Part shown: positions 1 to 8,574 of the stretch, in pieces
How the letters are laid out: the number at the start of each line of letters is the position of its first letter
How positions within the stretch are numbered: position 1 is the stretch's first letter
Source of the DNA: Anaerovibrio sp. JC8
GTDB taxonomy: Bacteria; Bacillota; Negativicutes; Selenomonadales; Selenomonadaceae
DNA length: 64,000 nucleotides
Direction: 5' to 3'
Assembly: GCF_002100115.1 (NCBI RefSeq)
Contig: NZ_ANBM01000003.1
Location: 62,001-126,000, forward strand
Translations under genes and position numbers: made by a program
The notes under the pieces: generated by a model
Told to the model about the DNA's origin: nothing
The model's database searches: none
Seen by the model: the letters and a program-made list of their open reading frames with translations, nothing else

Positions 1-206
1 ATTTTGGAAATATCTACATAGCAGCTGGTGGAAATCTCACCGGCAATATGGGCCTGACCAGTAGTAACCAGGGTCTCGCAGGCTACACGGCCCATAGGGT
101 CCTGTTCCAGAATAGCGTCCAGAATGCTGTCGGAAATCTGGTCTGCGATTTTGTCAGGATGGCCCTCAGTAACAGACTCAGAGGTGAACAATAAACGTTT
201 ACTCAT
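1..206 (-). CDS. metK: S-adenosylmethionine synthetase, N-terminal part (cut by window edge)
   Basis: Makes S-adenosylmethionine from methionine and ATP in the cytoplasm. The minus strand from the ATG at 206 reads [20 protein letters not shown], the classic MetK N-terminus, with the GHPDK motif holding the ATP-site histidine. Only about 68 residues lie in the window; the rest is beyond position 1. A strong ribosome-binding site (AAGGAGGCG, about 211-219) precedes the ATG. The gene lies behind a SAM-I riboswitch and its own promoter, so its expression should fall when SAM is plentiful. The assignment is secure from the N-terminal sequence and the riboswitch. Confidence 0.96.
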   Translation of the reverse strand, partial: MSKRLLFTSESVTEGHPDKIADQISDSILDAILEQDPMGRVACETLVTTGQAHIAGEISTSCYVDISK

Positions 207-286
207 TAAAACGCCTCCTTAAATAAAGATTACTTCTTGCTGAAATATGAAAACACCGTACTTATATTTAAATGAAAATTGTCAAT

Positions 287-309
287 AAAAAAACTCTCTT
301 CAAAGAGAG
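287..309 (-). terminator. Riboswitch-controlled terminator before metK
   Basis: On the minus strand CTCTCT and AGAGAG form a hairpin around a TTGA loop, followed by seven T residues (plus-strand A run 287-293). It sits just after the SAM-I aptamer. The 3' strand of the aptamer P1 helix (GATGAGAG) can alternatively pair with the CTCTC arm. This is the usual expression platform: SAM bound means termination. Confidence 0.9.
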
Positions 310-324
310 AGCTCATATAAATCT

Positions 325-434
325 CTCATCTTAAGGCGGATAGCCTTCAGGAATTAGCACCGTTTCGGCACATCTTCATATGCCAATGGTTGCCGCAGCT
401 TCACAGGGCCAGTCCCTCCACTGCTCTTGATGAG
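325..434 (-). promoter_or_regulatory. SAM-I (S-box) riboswitch aptamer
   Basis: Read on the minus strand, the segment has all the S-box landmarks in order: CATCAAGAG, GGAGGGACTGGCCC, TGAAGC, CGGCAACC, GGTGCTAATTCC and AGATGAGAG. The closing P1 helix pairs CTCATC (plus 429-434) with GATGAG (plus 325-330). It lies between the metK promoter and a terminator hairpin. It should sense SAM and switch metK off when SAM is bound. Confidence 0.97.
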
Positions 435-456
435 TTCATATTCAGTTTACTAATTC

Positions 457-485
457 ATGATATTCTATAGTCCTAAAAAAGTCAA
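457..485 (-). promoter_or_regulatory. Sigma-A-type promoter of metK
   Basis: On the minus strand TTGACT (plus 480-485) and TATCAT (plus 457-462) are separated by exactly 17 bases. Transcription would start about 10-15 bases before the riboswitch P1 helix, which fits a SAM-I leader. Confidence 0.8.
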
Positions 486-597
486 GGACATTTAGCATAA
501 ACTGTACTAATGGATTATTTTGCCGTATAATATGGGAAAATACGATAAACTGCGTTATAATCATATTTGTAAGAGTTTATCATAAAGGAGCCCCACA

Positions 598-1101
598 ATG
601 GAAATTGTAAACGCTTTTGCCATATTTTGGATTTTATTCAATGGCTACTCCCTGTATAAAATTCTCCTTAACTCCAGTGATGAGGAGCGGGATGACATTC
701 ATAACGAGCTGATGGACATGTGCCGTACCATGACCCCATCTGCTGTGGGAAAAACCATGGTTGCCCTATTCCTGGGAATAATGGCATTGGATATCATAGG
801 CTTTTATCTCACCTATACCTATGCTTACACCTACGCCTACACCCTTGAGGAATATTTCTACACCAGAATCCTTTTGTTTCTGGCCTTTATACTGGTTTTC
901 CTCATTGATCAGTTCCTGTCCTTCAGGCAGACCATGAAAATCGCTGCTGCCCTGCGGATTCCAAATATAAGGGATGACGTTTTGAAGCGCTTTATGCGTA
1001 TGACAGAAAGGGATTTGGATTTTATCAACACCATTTCCGCCGTGGCCAAATTCGTGGCCGCCTTTCAGCTGGTGCTGTATACCATTCTTACCAAGGCATA
1101 A
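598..1101 (+). CDS. Small integral membrane protein, unknown function
   Basis: A 167-residue protein I do not recognise. Hydrophobic segments lie at about residues 1-25, 50-75, 88-108 and 145-165, so it is probably a four-helix inner-membrane protein. A tandem YTYAYTYAYT stretch sits between helices two and three. A ribosome-binding site (AAAGGAG) lies about 8 bases before the ATG, and TATAAT-like boxes occur at 526-531 and 556-561 with poor -35 boxes. It is one of only two protein genes on the plus strand, and it converges on the next gene across a shared terminator. No function can be inferred. Confidence 0.75.
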   Translation: MEIVNAFAIFWILFNGYSLYKILLNSSDEERDDIHNELMDMCRTMTPSAVGKTMVALFLGIMALDIIGFYLTYTYAYTYAYTLEEYFYTRILLFLAFILVFLIDQFLSFRQTMKIAAALRIPNIRDDVLKRFMRMTERDLDFINTISAVAKFVAAFQLVLYTILTKA

Positions 1102-1112
1102 CACAACATAAA

Positions 1113-1140
1113 AAAGGCTGTGAAAAATTTCACAGCCTTT
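1113..1140. terminator. Bidirectional terminator between convergent genes
   Basis: AAGGCTGTGAAA pairs with the mirrored TTTCACAGCCTT. A-rich and T-rich flanks on both sides let it end transcripts from both the membrane-protein gene and the minus-strand gene at 1153-2253. Confidence 0.85.
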
Positions 1141-1152
1141 ATTTTTTTGGAG

Positions 1153-2253
1153 TTACTCGTCCCAATTAATACCCTTTGCTTTTTCTATTAATTCCTCCAC
1201 AGAGCCGGCTTCTATGCGCACAGTCTTGGCTGGTGCTGCTTCCTCAGGCCGCTGGTGCTGAGCTGGTGCAGCTTCCATATTTTCGGCTTCTGCCGGACGT
1301 GGTGCCCCATGGTGATGATGCCCATGATGGCCATGAGGTCCGTGGTGTGCCTTGTAAAGCCCATCCTGAACAGTGGTGGTAAAGGTAGCTTCTATTTCAA
1401 AATTATAATATGCACTGTACTGGGTGGTTATACCGGTGTAATTGTTGTACACGCCATTGCCGTTGCCATCATTGATGCCGGTGCCATTCTGCAGAAGATT
1501 CCACACATTCTCCGTGGAATAGAAATTTTTCTCACCATAGGCCTTGATGGCAATAGTGAGCTCCTGCTGGGATGGTACTGTTGGACGCTGTGGCGGTGCC
1601 TTGGAGTGGTCACGGTTCAGCTTCTTGTCCTCAGCCCGCTTTTCCATGGCAGCCTGGCGGATTTCCTCCTGCTTTTCGGTGAACTTCTCCAGCTCGGCAA
1701 ACAGCTTTATATTGCCTTCCTCATCAAAGGATATGCCAAGACGGCTGAAACGTACGCCCTCGCCCAATTCACCATTTTCCTGCAGCTCATTCAATGTGTT
1801 GACGCCGGAATCCACCTTGCCCATCATCTGATTGGCGTATTCTTCGTCCTCAGCCATGCGCTCAATTTCTTCCGTGGTGAACATGACAAAATAGCTCTTG
1901 TCGCTTGGCCCTGCAATATCCAATGGATTCTCTACCCCATCAGCAATGAGGAATTCATAATCACCATACTGTTCACGCAGCTTTGCCAAAAACTCCTGAG
2001 CCTTTGGTGAGAGCTTCTCCTCTTCCGGAGTTATATTCCACTTCTTTTCAGTAACGTCCTGAATAGAAGCATCCTTCTTCTGGTTGGCTTCCCTTGCCGC
2101 AAAAAATTTGCCGTGATTGGTCAGGGAAACGTCAAAATCCTTGCCTACCTTGTTCTGGAATTCATTGCCCTTGCCCTTTGCCTTGCTTTTGCCAATGCCT
2201 CCCATATCCTTAAAGGGGGAGATTCGGTTTGCATGATTAATCATATTTGCCAT
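1153..2253 (-). CDS. His-rich-tailed protein of unknown function (DUF6033-like)
   Basis: A hydrophilic protein of 366 residues. The start at 2253 (MANMINHANRI) is chosen because GGAGG lies 8 bases before it; an upstream in-frame ATG is only 2 bases from that site. The body, with segments such as TPEEEKLSPKAQEFLAKLREQYGDYEF and a charged 'FDEEGNIKLFAELEKFTEKQEEIR' helix in its middle part described here only in outline, resembles DUF6033-type proteins of Firmicutes from memory. The C-terminal part has a run of GHHGHHHHG-type histidines that could bind metal, then a Pro/Ala/Glu-rich linker. No signal peptide or membrane segment is visible. A sigma-28-like promoter 60 bases upstream suggests co-expression with motility genes (inference). 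The family name is tentative. Confidence 0.7.
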   Translation of the reverse strand: MANMINHANRISPFKDMGGIGKSKAKGKGNEFQNKVGKDFDVSLTNHGKFFAAREANQKKDASIQDVTEKKWNITPEEEKLSPKAQEFLAKLREQYGDYEFLIADGVENPLDIAGPSDKSYFVMFTTEEIERMAEDEEYANQMMGKVDSGVNTLNELQENGELGEGVRFSRLGISFDEEGNIKLFAELEKFTEKQEEIRQAAMEKRAEDKKLNRDHSKAPPQRPTVPSQQELTIAIKAYGEKNFYSTENVWNLLQNGTGINDGNGNGVYNNYTGITTQYSAYYNFEIEATFTTTVQDGLYKAHHGPHGHHGHHHHGAPRPAEAENMEAAPAQHQRPEEAAPAKTVRIEAGSVEELIEKAKGINWDE

Positions 2254-2313
2254 TGTCATTTCCTCCTTTGACCGGTACGAAATCCTTTTCTTTTGAAACA
2301 TTCTTCTATACTT

Positions 2314-2340
2314 TTATCGTCACCATAAACTTCATACTTA
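2314..2340 (-). promoter_or_regulatory. Candidate sigma-28 (flagellar) promoter
   Basis: On the minus strand GACGATAA (plus 2314-2321) is close to the GCCGATAA/T -10 element of sigma-28/sigma-D. TAAG (plus 2337-2340) lies 15 bases upstream, where TAAA is expected. It faces the 366-residue gene starting at 2253. Known consensus, inferred use. Confidence 0.5.
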
Positions 2341-2400
2341 ATAAAAATGGATAAAATGATAGGCTAAAAGTACCAATACCTTTCATTACTGATACACAAA

Positions 2401-2428
2401 AAAGGTGGAAGCCACGGCTTCCACCTTT
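2401..2428 (-). terminator. Terminator of the partner-switch operon
   Basis: A near-perfect hairpin pairs AAAGGTGGAAGCC with GGCTTCCACCTTT. On the minus strand it is followed by a T run. It lies 5 bases after the stop codon of the gene at 2433-4295 and probably closes the operon that starts near 10810. Confidence 0.9.
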
Positions 2429-2432
2429 TATA

Positions 2433-4295
2433 TTACGACTGAATCCACAGCCGCTGAAATTTCTCCAGCTGATGCAGGGAATGATTGATAATATTCACCG
2501 CCAAAACCGGGGAACGCTTCAGAATCCCCTGAAGTGACAGTAATGGCAGGGTCAGAATAACCGCCTGCTCCGTCAGTACCTCGGCAGCCACCCGCACCTT
2601 ACGGTTGGACAGCAGCACCGTCTCATTAACCCAGCTGTTTTCCTTCAAAATATCCAGAGTATTATACCAGCCATCACCGATTTCAATACTGCGGGCCACC
2701 TTGCCGGAAAGTACAAATACCATGTGGCCTTCGATTTCCTGCTCGGCTATGCGGTCACCCTCAAACTTTGTGGCGATTTTGGCCTCATCCATAAAGAGCT
2801 GGATGATACCCTGCTCGCACTCCTGAAACAGCTTGATTTTCGACAGACCATCCTGAACAACGGCACGGGGCTCTTCACCGTCCCCCTCCATCTGCTCCAC
2901 TTCAATCTGCCACCGCTTCTCCAGACGCTCCATGAATTTATCAAAAGGCTCGTTCCAGCTGATAAGAAGCTGCTGCAGCACCAGAAAATAATGATTCATG
3001 AGAACCCGCACATCATTCTGGGAAAAATCAGTGCCATTGTAATGGGCGGACAAAACCACCTGGTTCTCCTCACTGCGGAAGGACAGCTCCAACAGGGCAT
3101 CCCGGGCATCCAGATATTTCTGGCTGACAATCTTGCCGTCAGCGGAGCCAACCACTTCGCTGTATGGCTTGTTATCAGTAAAGAAGTCATAGAAATTCAG
3201 ATAGTGGTCAAAGCTGGCCACCTGCTGGCCCGCCAGCTTCATAATATCCTCACGGCCCAAGGAAGCATAAGGCTGGGAAACAACGAACTGCTTGAAGGCC
3301 TTCATTATCAGATCCTTGACGGTCTGGCCCTCCTCCACCTGAAGCCGGACAGGCACCAGACTCTGGGGACTGGCCCCTCCGTCTGCTTTTTTCTTCTGGG
3401 GAACCAGCAGACAGAAGCTGATGTCCTTGGAGACATTGGTTTGCTGGAGCATAAAGCCCCAGGCTGTCTGCAATATGGACATGAGCATTATTTTATTTGA
3501 CTCAGCCTTGGTCCTGAGGTCAGACATAATGGTCCGGGGCACATGGGCAAGATAGTTTTCCTCGCTGTATTTCATGCCCCTCCTGGCCTTGGACCGCAAA
3601 TGGGGAACCTTGGCCGGAATCGGCATATCCGTCAGCATCTTGGACCAGTAATCACGAATCGGTCCGGCAGCAGTACCCGCACTCCCCCGAATATTGGCCA
3701 TAATGCGCTCTATATCCGGTGGCTCAGGAAGATTCAGGGCCGCACGGAAAACCCTGCGAAAATCAAAGTTGTAGGTCACAGCCTCCACGGCAGTAACAAT
3801 AATGGCATACTCATCCTCAGCAGTGTTGAACACCGACAATCGGGCCAATTGCCCCCGCTTAAGGTCAAAGCCCAGACGGACATCAGCCTCCATGTGCTTT
3901 CTCAGCTCACTGTCCAGCTCATCCTTGTCCAGATTTTTAAAATTATTATAGCCGATTTCCAGGGCAGGATTGCGCTTATTCATTACTACGGCCAGCATAC
4001 GGTCACCGGCCATGATGAAATTGGTCTTTAAGGCATCCTCCTGTTCAAAGGCACGGTCCACCGCCACATTAAATTTCAACGGCAACAGCTTGCCGTTTAT
4101 TTTATAAACGGTCTGCAGGACAGAAGCTATAGGATGGTCAGCATCCCATTTACTGAAGGTGTCAGACTCGTCTGCTGACAGCTCCCGCACATATTTTATC
4201 TTGGTGTTCAAAATGCCTTCCTGCAGGTCATAGCGCTGCATTATGGCATTTTTGTCCTCCTGGGACAGATCAGGAAACTTTATGTATTCACCCAT
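2433..4295 (-). CDS. Condensation-like domain fused to a cyclic-nucleotide-binding domain
   Basis: A 620-residue soluble protein. Residues about 50-460 have the layout of an NRPS condensation/acyltransferase-type fold: N-terminal LQTVYKINGKL, a central region, and a later YWSKML...P linker. The HHxxxDG catalytic motif is not seen; the equivalent stretch reads TAVEAVTYNFDFRR, so the domain is probably non-catalytic. Residues about 480-615 look like a CRP-type cNMP-binding fold (VFVLSGKVARSIEIGDG, then ENSWVNETVLLSNRKVRVAA). No DNA-binding helix-turn-helix and no NRPS partner domains are present. It lies 23 bases downstream of the RsbU-like phosphatase in the same operon, so it may be an output or sensor of that switch. 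Domain calls are from sequence pattern only. Confidence 0.75.
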   Translation of the reverse strand: MGEYIKFPDLSQEDKNAIMQRYDLQEGILNTKIKYVRELSADESDTFSKWDADHPIASVLQTVYKINGKLLPLKFNVAVDRAFEQEDALKTNFIMAGDRMLAVVMNKRNPALEIGYNNFKNLDKDELDSELRKHMEADVRLGFDLKRGQLARLSVFNTAEDEYAIIVTAVEAVTYNFDFRRVFRAALNLPEPPDIERIMANIRGSAGTAAGPIRDYWSKMLTDMPIPAKVPHLRSKARRGMKYSEENYLAHVPRTIMSDLRTKAESNKIMLMSILQTAWGFMLQQTNVSKDISFCLLVPQKKKADGGASPQSLVPVRLQVEEGQTVKDLIMKAFKQFVVSQPYASLGREDIMKLAGQQVASFDHYLNFYDFFTDNKPYSEVVGSADGKIVSQKYLDARDALLELSFRSEENQVVLSAHYNGTDFSQNDVRVLMNHYFLVLQQLLISWNEPFDKFMERLEKRWQIEVEQMEGDGEEPRAVVQDGLSKIKLFQECEQGIIQLFMDEAKIATKFEGDRIAEQEIEGHMVFVLSGKVARSIEIGDGWYNTLDILKENSWVNETVLLSNRKVRVAAEVLTEQAVILTLPLLSLQGILKRSPVLAVNIINHSLHQLEKFQRLWIQS

Positions 4296-4318
4296 ATGCC
4301 TGTGTCCTCCTAGCTACC

Positions 4319-6526
4319 TTACTTATCAGCTGATCCATTGTACAGCAGGGCCAACATGGTCATATCATCAGACTGCTGGGCCTGGCCCACATAGTCATTT
4401 AATACATTCTTCAAATCCTGCAGCAGCTCCTGGGTAGTCTTTTCCCCAGCCTTGGCATTATTCAAGGCATCCAGCAGCCGCTTCTCCCCAAAGAGCTCTT
4501 TGGCTTCATTGAGGGCTTCGGTTACGCCGTCGGTATACAGCAACAGACGGTCATTTTTCTGAAGGGTCAGCTTCTGCTCCTTGTAGCTGATACCATCCAT
4601 ACCACCCATGACAAAGTTCCGCTCCACCTTCAAGTACTCAAAGCTGTTCTCTGAGGCCCTGTAAAGCAGTGGCGGATTATGTCCGGCATTGACATAGTTG
4701 AACTGACCCGTTGGCAGATGCAAAATCCCCACAAAGGCAGTTACAAACATCATGGCATCGTTGTTCTGGCACAGCTGGTCATTGGTCCGTTCAACCACTT
4801 CGGCCAGCTCATCCACATTATCTATGGCCATTCCGGAATTCTTCAGCAAGGTTCTGGCAACCACCATAAACAGAGCCGCCGGAATACCCTTGCCGGAAAC
4901 GTCAGCAATGGTAACGAGCAGATGTTCATCATCCACCATATAAAAATCGTAGAAGTCGCCGCCTACCTCCTTGGCAGCCTGCATAGTAGCATAAATATCA
5001 AATTCCGTATGCTCCGGGGCAAACGGGAAGGTATGAGGCAGCATGCTTTCCTGGATATCCGTGGCAACGGCCAGCTCAGTAGCAATATGCTCCTTTTCCA
5101 TGGTTGCCTTGGTAAGGTGATCCATGTAATTTTGCAGCTCATCGGTCATATTGTTGAAGGCCTTGGCCAGCTTTTCCAGCTCATCCCCCGTCCGCAGGGA
5201 TATTTTCTTTTCCAGATTGCCGTCCGCAATCTCCTGTACACCACTGGTCAGTTTTTTAATCGGCTCCACAAACCTGTTGGTAAGCCAGGAGCTGAGATTA
5301 AATAACAGCACCAGGGCAGACCATACACTGATAATGGCCACCAGAACGACATTGACAATATGGCCCTTCATCATCTTGCGGAAGTCATTCACCTGGGCCA
5401 CTATATTTTCCCTGGCTATAACGATAGGCGTCATAACCTCATATTTGGCAATCAGAGTACCAAAGCTCCAATTGATTTTTGACATAGGGGCATAGGCCAG
5501 GAAGTATTCCTCACCATCCAGCTCCACCAGCTGCCAGCCCTTTTCACCTGCCAGCATTTTTACAGCTGCCGATGAAAGACTTATATTGTCACTTTTACGC
5601 AGATTAGTCCCCTTCACATCAGACAACGCACCATCGTGACTGGTGGACAGCATAATATTGCCCCTATTGTTCATGACAAAGCTGATACCGGTATCACCCA
5701 TAAGGGAGCTTTCCATTATATCAGAAATGGATTTTACGGAGCAGGCAATAGCCACTACCCCGGCAAATCCGTTCTCGTCATTGTATGGGGCAGAACAAGT
5801 GAAGCTTGGGTATCCATCGGCCCCAACATATATATCATTAAACGTAATCTTGCCCCGGTCCTGAGTATTCTTGTACCAGCCCCGTTCCGTCGGTTCGTAG
5901 GTCTGAAGGAACTCCTCCGTCATGGGAACAAAATCCTTGCCCGGAACATTGTCAGCAGCAATTATATAGCCATGCTTGGAGCCGACAAACAGGGAGGATT
6001 CATAATGCCGATACTGGCGGGCCATTGGTTCAATATACGCCGCCACATTGGAAATAAGCCCTATTTCCCGTCTGATGGCCGGTGTCTCCCCTGCAGCCTG
6101 CAGTCTGGCCCCCTGATGAAGATAAACCTCACCGGGTACTATAGGCTGAAAGCGTGGATCAGGCAGCTGACGATCCCCATAATACTCAGGATGACTAAGA
6201 ATATTCTCCACACCACTGGCCAAATAACTGGTGTTATTGGTAATCTCCCACAGCTCTGTTTCTATGGACTTGGCCCGGGTCTGAGCCACATCAGTCAACC
6301 GTTCTGTTATCTCCTTACTGGTTACCTTTTCCATATAATTGGCCGAGGTGTCACTAAGCTGGTCGCTCTGGCTCATAAAGTCGTCATTAACAGCATACAG
6401 ACTATAGGCCATCAAAGCTCCCATTATCACAAAAATAGTCATGCTGGTCAGCAGCAGCAGACGAAAAATGCGGCTGCGGATACTGCCCTTCTGCAAAAAC
6501 CATTTTGCATGCAGCTTCTTTAACAT
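4319..6526 (-). CDS. Membrane Cache-HAMP-PP2C phosphatase (RsbU/SpoIIE family)
   Basis: A 735-residue sensor phosphatase that would dephosphorylate a STAS anti-sigma antagonist. A first membrane helix spans about residues 18-45, followed by an extracytoplasmic double-Cache-like domain (about 50-380), a second helix (about 400-425) and a HAMP segment (FVEPIKKLTSGVQEIADGNL). A coiled linker leads to a SpoIIE-type PP2C domain (about 500-730) with GGDFYDFY, ADVSGKGIPAAL and LLYTDGVTEA metal-binding motifs. An AAGGGTG ribosome-binding site supports the start. The STAS gene lies 25 bases upstream and the kinase gene beyond it, giving a complete partner switch driven by an external ligand. The ligand is unknown. 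Confidence 0.93.
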   Translation of the reverse strand: MLKKLHAKWFLQKGSIRSRIFRLLLLTSMTIFVIMGALMAYSLYAVNDDFMSQSDQLSDTSANYMEKVTSKEITERLTDVAQTRAKSIETELWEITNNTSYLASGVENILSHPEYYGDRQLPDPRFQPIVPGEVYLHQGARLQAAGETPAIRREIGLISNVAAYIEPMARQYRHYESSLFVGSKHGYIIAADNVPGKDFVPMTEEFLQTYEPTERGWYKNTQDRGKITFNDIYVGADGYPSFTCSAPYNDENGFAGVVAIACSVKSISDIMESSLMGDTGISFVMNNRGNIMLSTSHDGALSDVKGTNLRKSDNISLSSAAVKMLAGEKGWQLVELDGEEYFLAYAPMSKINWSFGTLIAKYEVMTPIVIARENIVAQVNDFRKMMKGHIVNVVLVAIISVWSALVLLFNLSSWLTNRFVEPIKKLTSGVQEIADGNLEKKISLRTGDELEKLAKAFNNMTDELQNYMDHLTKATMEKEHIATELAVATDIQESMLPHTFPFAPEHTEFDIYATMQAAKEVGGDFYDFYMVDDEHLLVTIADVSGKGIPAALFMVVARTLLKNSGMAIDNVDELAEVVERTNDQLCQNNDAMMFVTAFVGILHLPTGQFNYVNAGHNPPLLYRASENSFEYLKVERNFVMGGMDGISYKEQKLTLQKNDRLLLYTDGVTEALNEAKELFGEKRLLDALNNAKAGEKTTQELLQDLKNVLNDYVGQAQQSDDMTMLALLYNGSADK

Positions 6527-6551
6527 AAAATCACCCTTAGTCCAGCATGAA

Positions 6552-6851
6552 TCAGTCGACTATATCAAGGAAATTGGAAAAACCGGTCATTTCCAATACA
6601 TCCATAACATCTTCATTGACATTGGTAATTTTCATAGTACCCTGCTTATTCATACGCTTCTGGGCCACCAAAAGCACTCTGAGGCCAGCTGAAGCCACAA
6701 AATCAAGTCCGCTAAAATCAAAGGTCAGCTCATCAACATCATTGAGCTCATTCTGAATAACCTTATCCAAATCCCCGGCGGATATTGCATCCAGACGACC
6801 TACCAAAGATATATTAAACTTACTTCCCTGTAATTCCTTTTTTATTTCCAT
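6552..6851 (-). CDS. STAS-domain anti-sigma factor antagonist
   Basis: A 99-residue single STAS domain. The start at 6851 is chosen because AAGGGG lies just before it; an upstream ATG overlaps that site. The motif FDFSGLDFVASAGLRVLL contains the conserved phosphorylatable serine (Ser54) of SpoIIAA/RsbV proteins. In its unphosphorylated form it would bind the neighbouring kinase and release the kinase's partner; the phosphatase encoded just downstream would reset it. No sigma factor gene lies in this cluster, so the final target could be elsewhere or could be the condensation/cNMP protein. Confidence 0.92.
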   Translation of the reverse strand: MEIKKELQGSKFNISLVGRLDAISAGDLDKVIQNELNDVDELTFDFSGLDFVASAGLRVLLVAQKRMNKQGTMKITNVNEDVMDVLEMTGFSNFLDIVD

Positions 6852-6922
6852 TGCACTTTCCCCTTTCAACTTATACCGTCCCTCAATCTGTTAATATTCG
6901 TTTTACTATAGCTTTTTTCCTG

Positions 6923-7345
6923 CTAGAGAGACTTCACAACAGTAAGGATATTTTGGCCATCCTCATGCTGATAGGTTATATCATCCACATTTTTCTTTAC
7001 CAAAAAGATGCCCAAGCCCCCAACCGGGCGATCATCGGCCCCGGCAGTAATATCCGGCTCCGGCTGCTCCAAAGGGTTATATGGAGTGCCCTTATCCATA
7101 AATTTCAGCCTAAATTGAGCGGCATTGTCCTCCAAACTGCCCTCAATGGTAACCTTACCTATGCCGTCCCCATAGGCATAGTTGGCAATATTGGTAAATA
7201 TTTCCTCTACCACCAGCTCCATCTGCAATTTGACCTTGGAAGAACAGGACCGTTCCTCCAAGAATTCCTCAACAAAATCATTGACCTTGCCCAAATTATC
7301 CAAGGTTGCTTCGATGACAAGTTTTTTGCTTTCCTGTGAGTCCAT
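6923..7345 (-). CDS. RsbW-like anti-sigma factor / serine kinase
   Basis: A 140-residue GHKL ATPase. The N box reads ELVVEEIFTNIANYAY, the G1 box FMDKGTPYNPL and the G2 box GGLGIFLVKK, as in the RsbW/SpoIIAB family. It is expected to phosphorylate the STAS protein encoded 71 bases downstream and to sequester a sigma factor or other partner. It starts 32 bases after the stop of the PatB-like gene, consistent with one long transcript. Confidence 0.92.
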   Translation of the reverse strand: MDSQESKKLVIEATLDNLGKVNDFVEEFLEERSCSSKVKLQMELVVEEIFTNIANYAYGDGIGKVTIEGSLEDNAAQFRLKFMDKGTPYNPLEQPEPDITAGADDRPVGGLGIFLVKKNVDDITYQHEDGQNILTVVKSL

Positions 7346-7377
7346 AGCAAACCCTCCGCAAAACCTAATTCAAGTTC

Positions 7378-8574
7378 TCATTCACATTCACAAAAAAACA
7401 TCCGGTTATCCTGATTTATGTATGATTTGATACTCTTTTCAAGTCTGGCCAAACCATCCTTCAGCACCGCCTTTGGACAGGCAATATTCATCCGCAAAAA
7501 TTGCCGCCCCGCAGCACCAAACTCAGCCCCTTCCGACAGATACAGGCCACTGTCCTGACGGATATATTCCATAAGCTCCACGGAATCCTCGCAGAAGCTG
7601 GAGCAATCCAGCCACAAAAGGTAGGTGGCATCCGATGGTACCATATGAATTTCCGGGATTTTATCCCGTATATAATTTTGACATATTTGCTTGTTTTCGT
7701 AAATATATTCCCGCAGCTGATCCAGCCATTCTGCCCCCTGGCCAAAGGCCGCAATGGTGGCTTCAATTGCAATAATATTAGGCTCTGCCACCTCATCAGT
7801 GTTCAGCCGCCGCCACATCTTGTGACGAAGGAAATCATCGGGCACCATAACCGCCGCCGAATTTACCCCGGCTATATTAAAGGTCTTGGTCGGTGCCATG
7901 CAGGTTACGCTTATATCACGGCAGGTGTCGGAAACAGAGGCAAAAGGAATATATTCCTTCCCCGGATCCGTCAGATCACAGTGAATCTCATCGGCAATAA
8001 CCGTCACATTGTACTTGGCACACAGCTCACCAACCTTAAAGAGCTCGTAATTGCTCCACAAATGTCCGGATGGATTTTGCGGATTGCAGAGAATCATCAG
8101 GCTCACCTGCGGGTCGGACAGATCCTCCTCCAGCCGCTCAAAATCCATGGAATAGTTTTCCCCATCATATTTCAATGGACTTTCCACCACAAAGCGTCCA
8201 TTATTCACGATACTGTTAAAGAAGTTATTGTACACAGGTGTCTGAATCAGCACCTTTTCCCCCGGGGTCGTAAGCTTACGGACTGCAGAGGAAATGGCCG
8301 GCAGCACTCCCGTGGTGAATATAAGCCACTCAGGCTGAATAATAAAATTATGCCGTTCTCTCCACCAGCTGACATAGGCTTCGTTCCAGGCCTCCGGCAC
8401 GATGGAATAGCCCAGGGCTCCCACCTGCAGCTTCTCCTTGATGGCCTCCATAATAGGCTCTGCCACAGGAAAATCCATGTCCGCCACCCACATAGGCAAC
8501 TCATGCTCAGCCACATCCCACTTTAAGGAATTTGTGTTGCGCCGATCAATCACCTTGTCAAAATCGTACTTCAC
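7378..8574 (-). CDS. patB: MalY/PatB family PLP-dependent C-S lyase
   Basis: A 398-residue cytoplasmic aminotransferase-fold enzyme, predicted to cleave cystathionine and related cysteine S-conjugates. The N-terminus (DRRNTNSLKWD, then ELPMWVADMDF) and the PLP lysine in APTKTFNIAG are typical of MalY/PatB proteins, as is CNPQNPSGHLWS. The length is normal. Its start overlaps the stop of the MATE gene by 4 bases (ATGA), so the two are translationally coupled. The C-terminus ends in FFCECE, slightly longer than usual. The exact substrate cannot be told from sequence. Confidence 0.9.
   Translation of the reverse strand: MKYDFDKVIDRRNTNSLKWDVAEHELPMWVADMDFPVAEPIMEAIKEKLQVGALGYSIVPEAWNEAYVSWWRERHNFIIQPEWLIFTTGVLPAISSAVRKLTTPGEKVLIQTPVYNNFFNSIVNNGRFVVESPLKYDGENYSMDFERLEEDLSDPQVSLMILCNPQNPSGHLWSNYELFKVGELCAKYNVTVIADEIHCDLTDPGKEYIPFASVSDTCRDISVTCMAPTKTFNIAGVNSAAVMVPDDFLRHKMWRRLNTDEVAEPNIIAIEATIAAFGQGAEWLDQLREYIYENKQICQNYIRDKIPEIHMVPSDATYLLWLDCSSFCEDSVELMEYIRQDSGLYLSEGAEFGAAGRQFLRMNIACPKAVLKDGLARLEKSIKSYINQDNRMFFCECE

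Noticed and set aside
2433-4295. NRPS biosynthetic gene
   Set aside because: No adenylation or carrier domain is nearby and the catalytic HHxxxDG motif is missing, so it is treated as a regulatory or structural protein.
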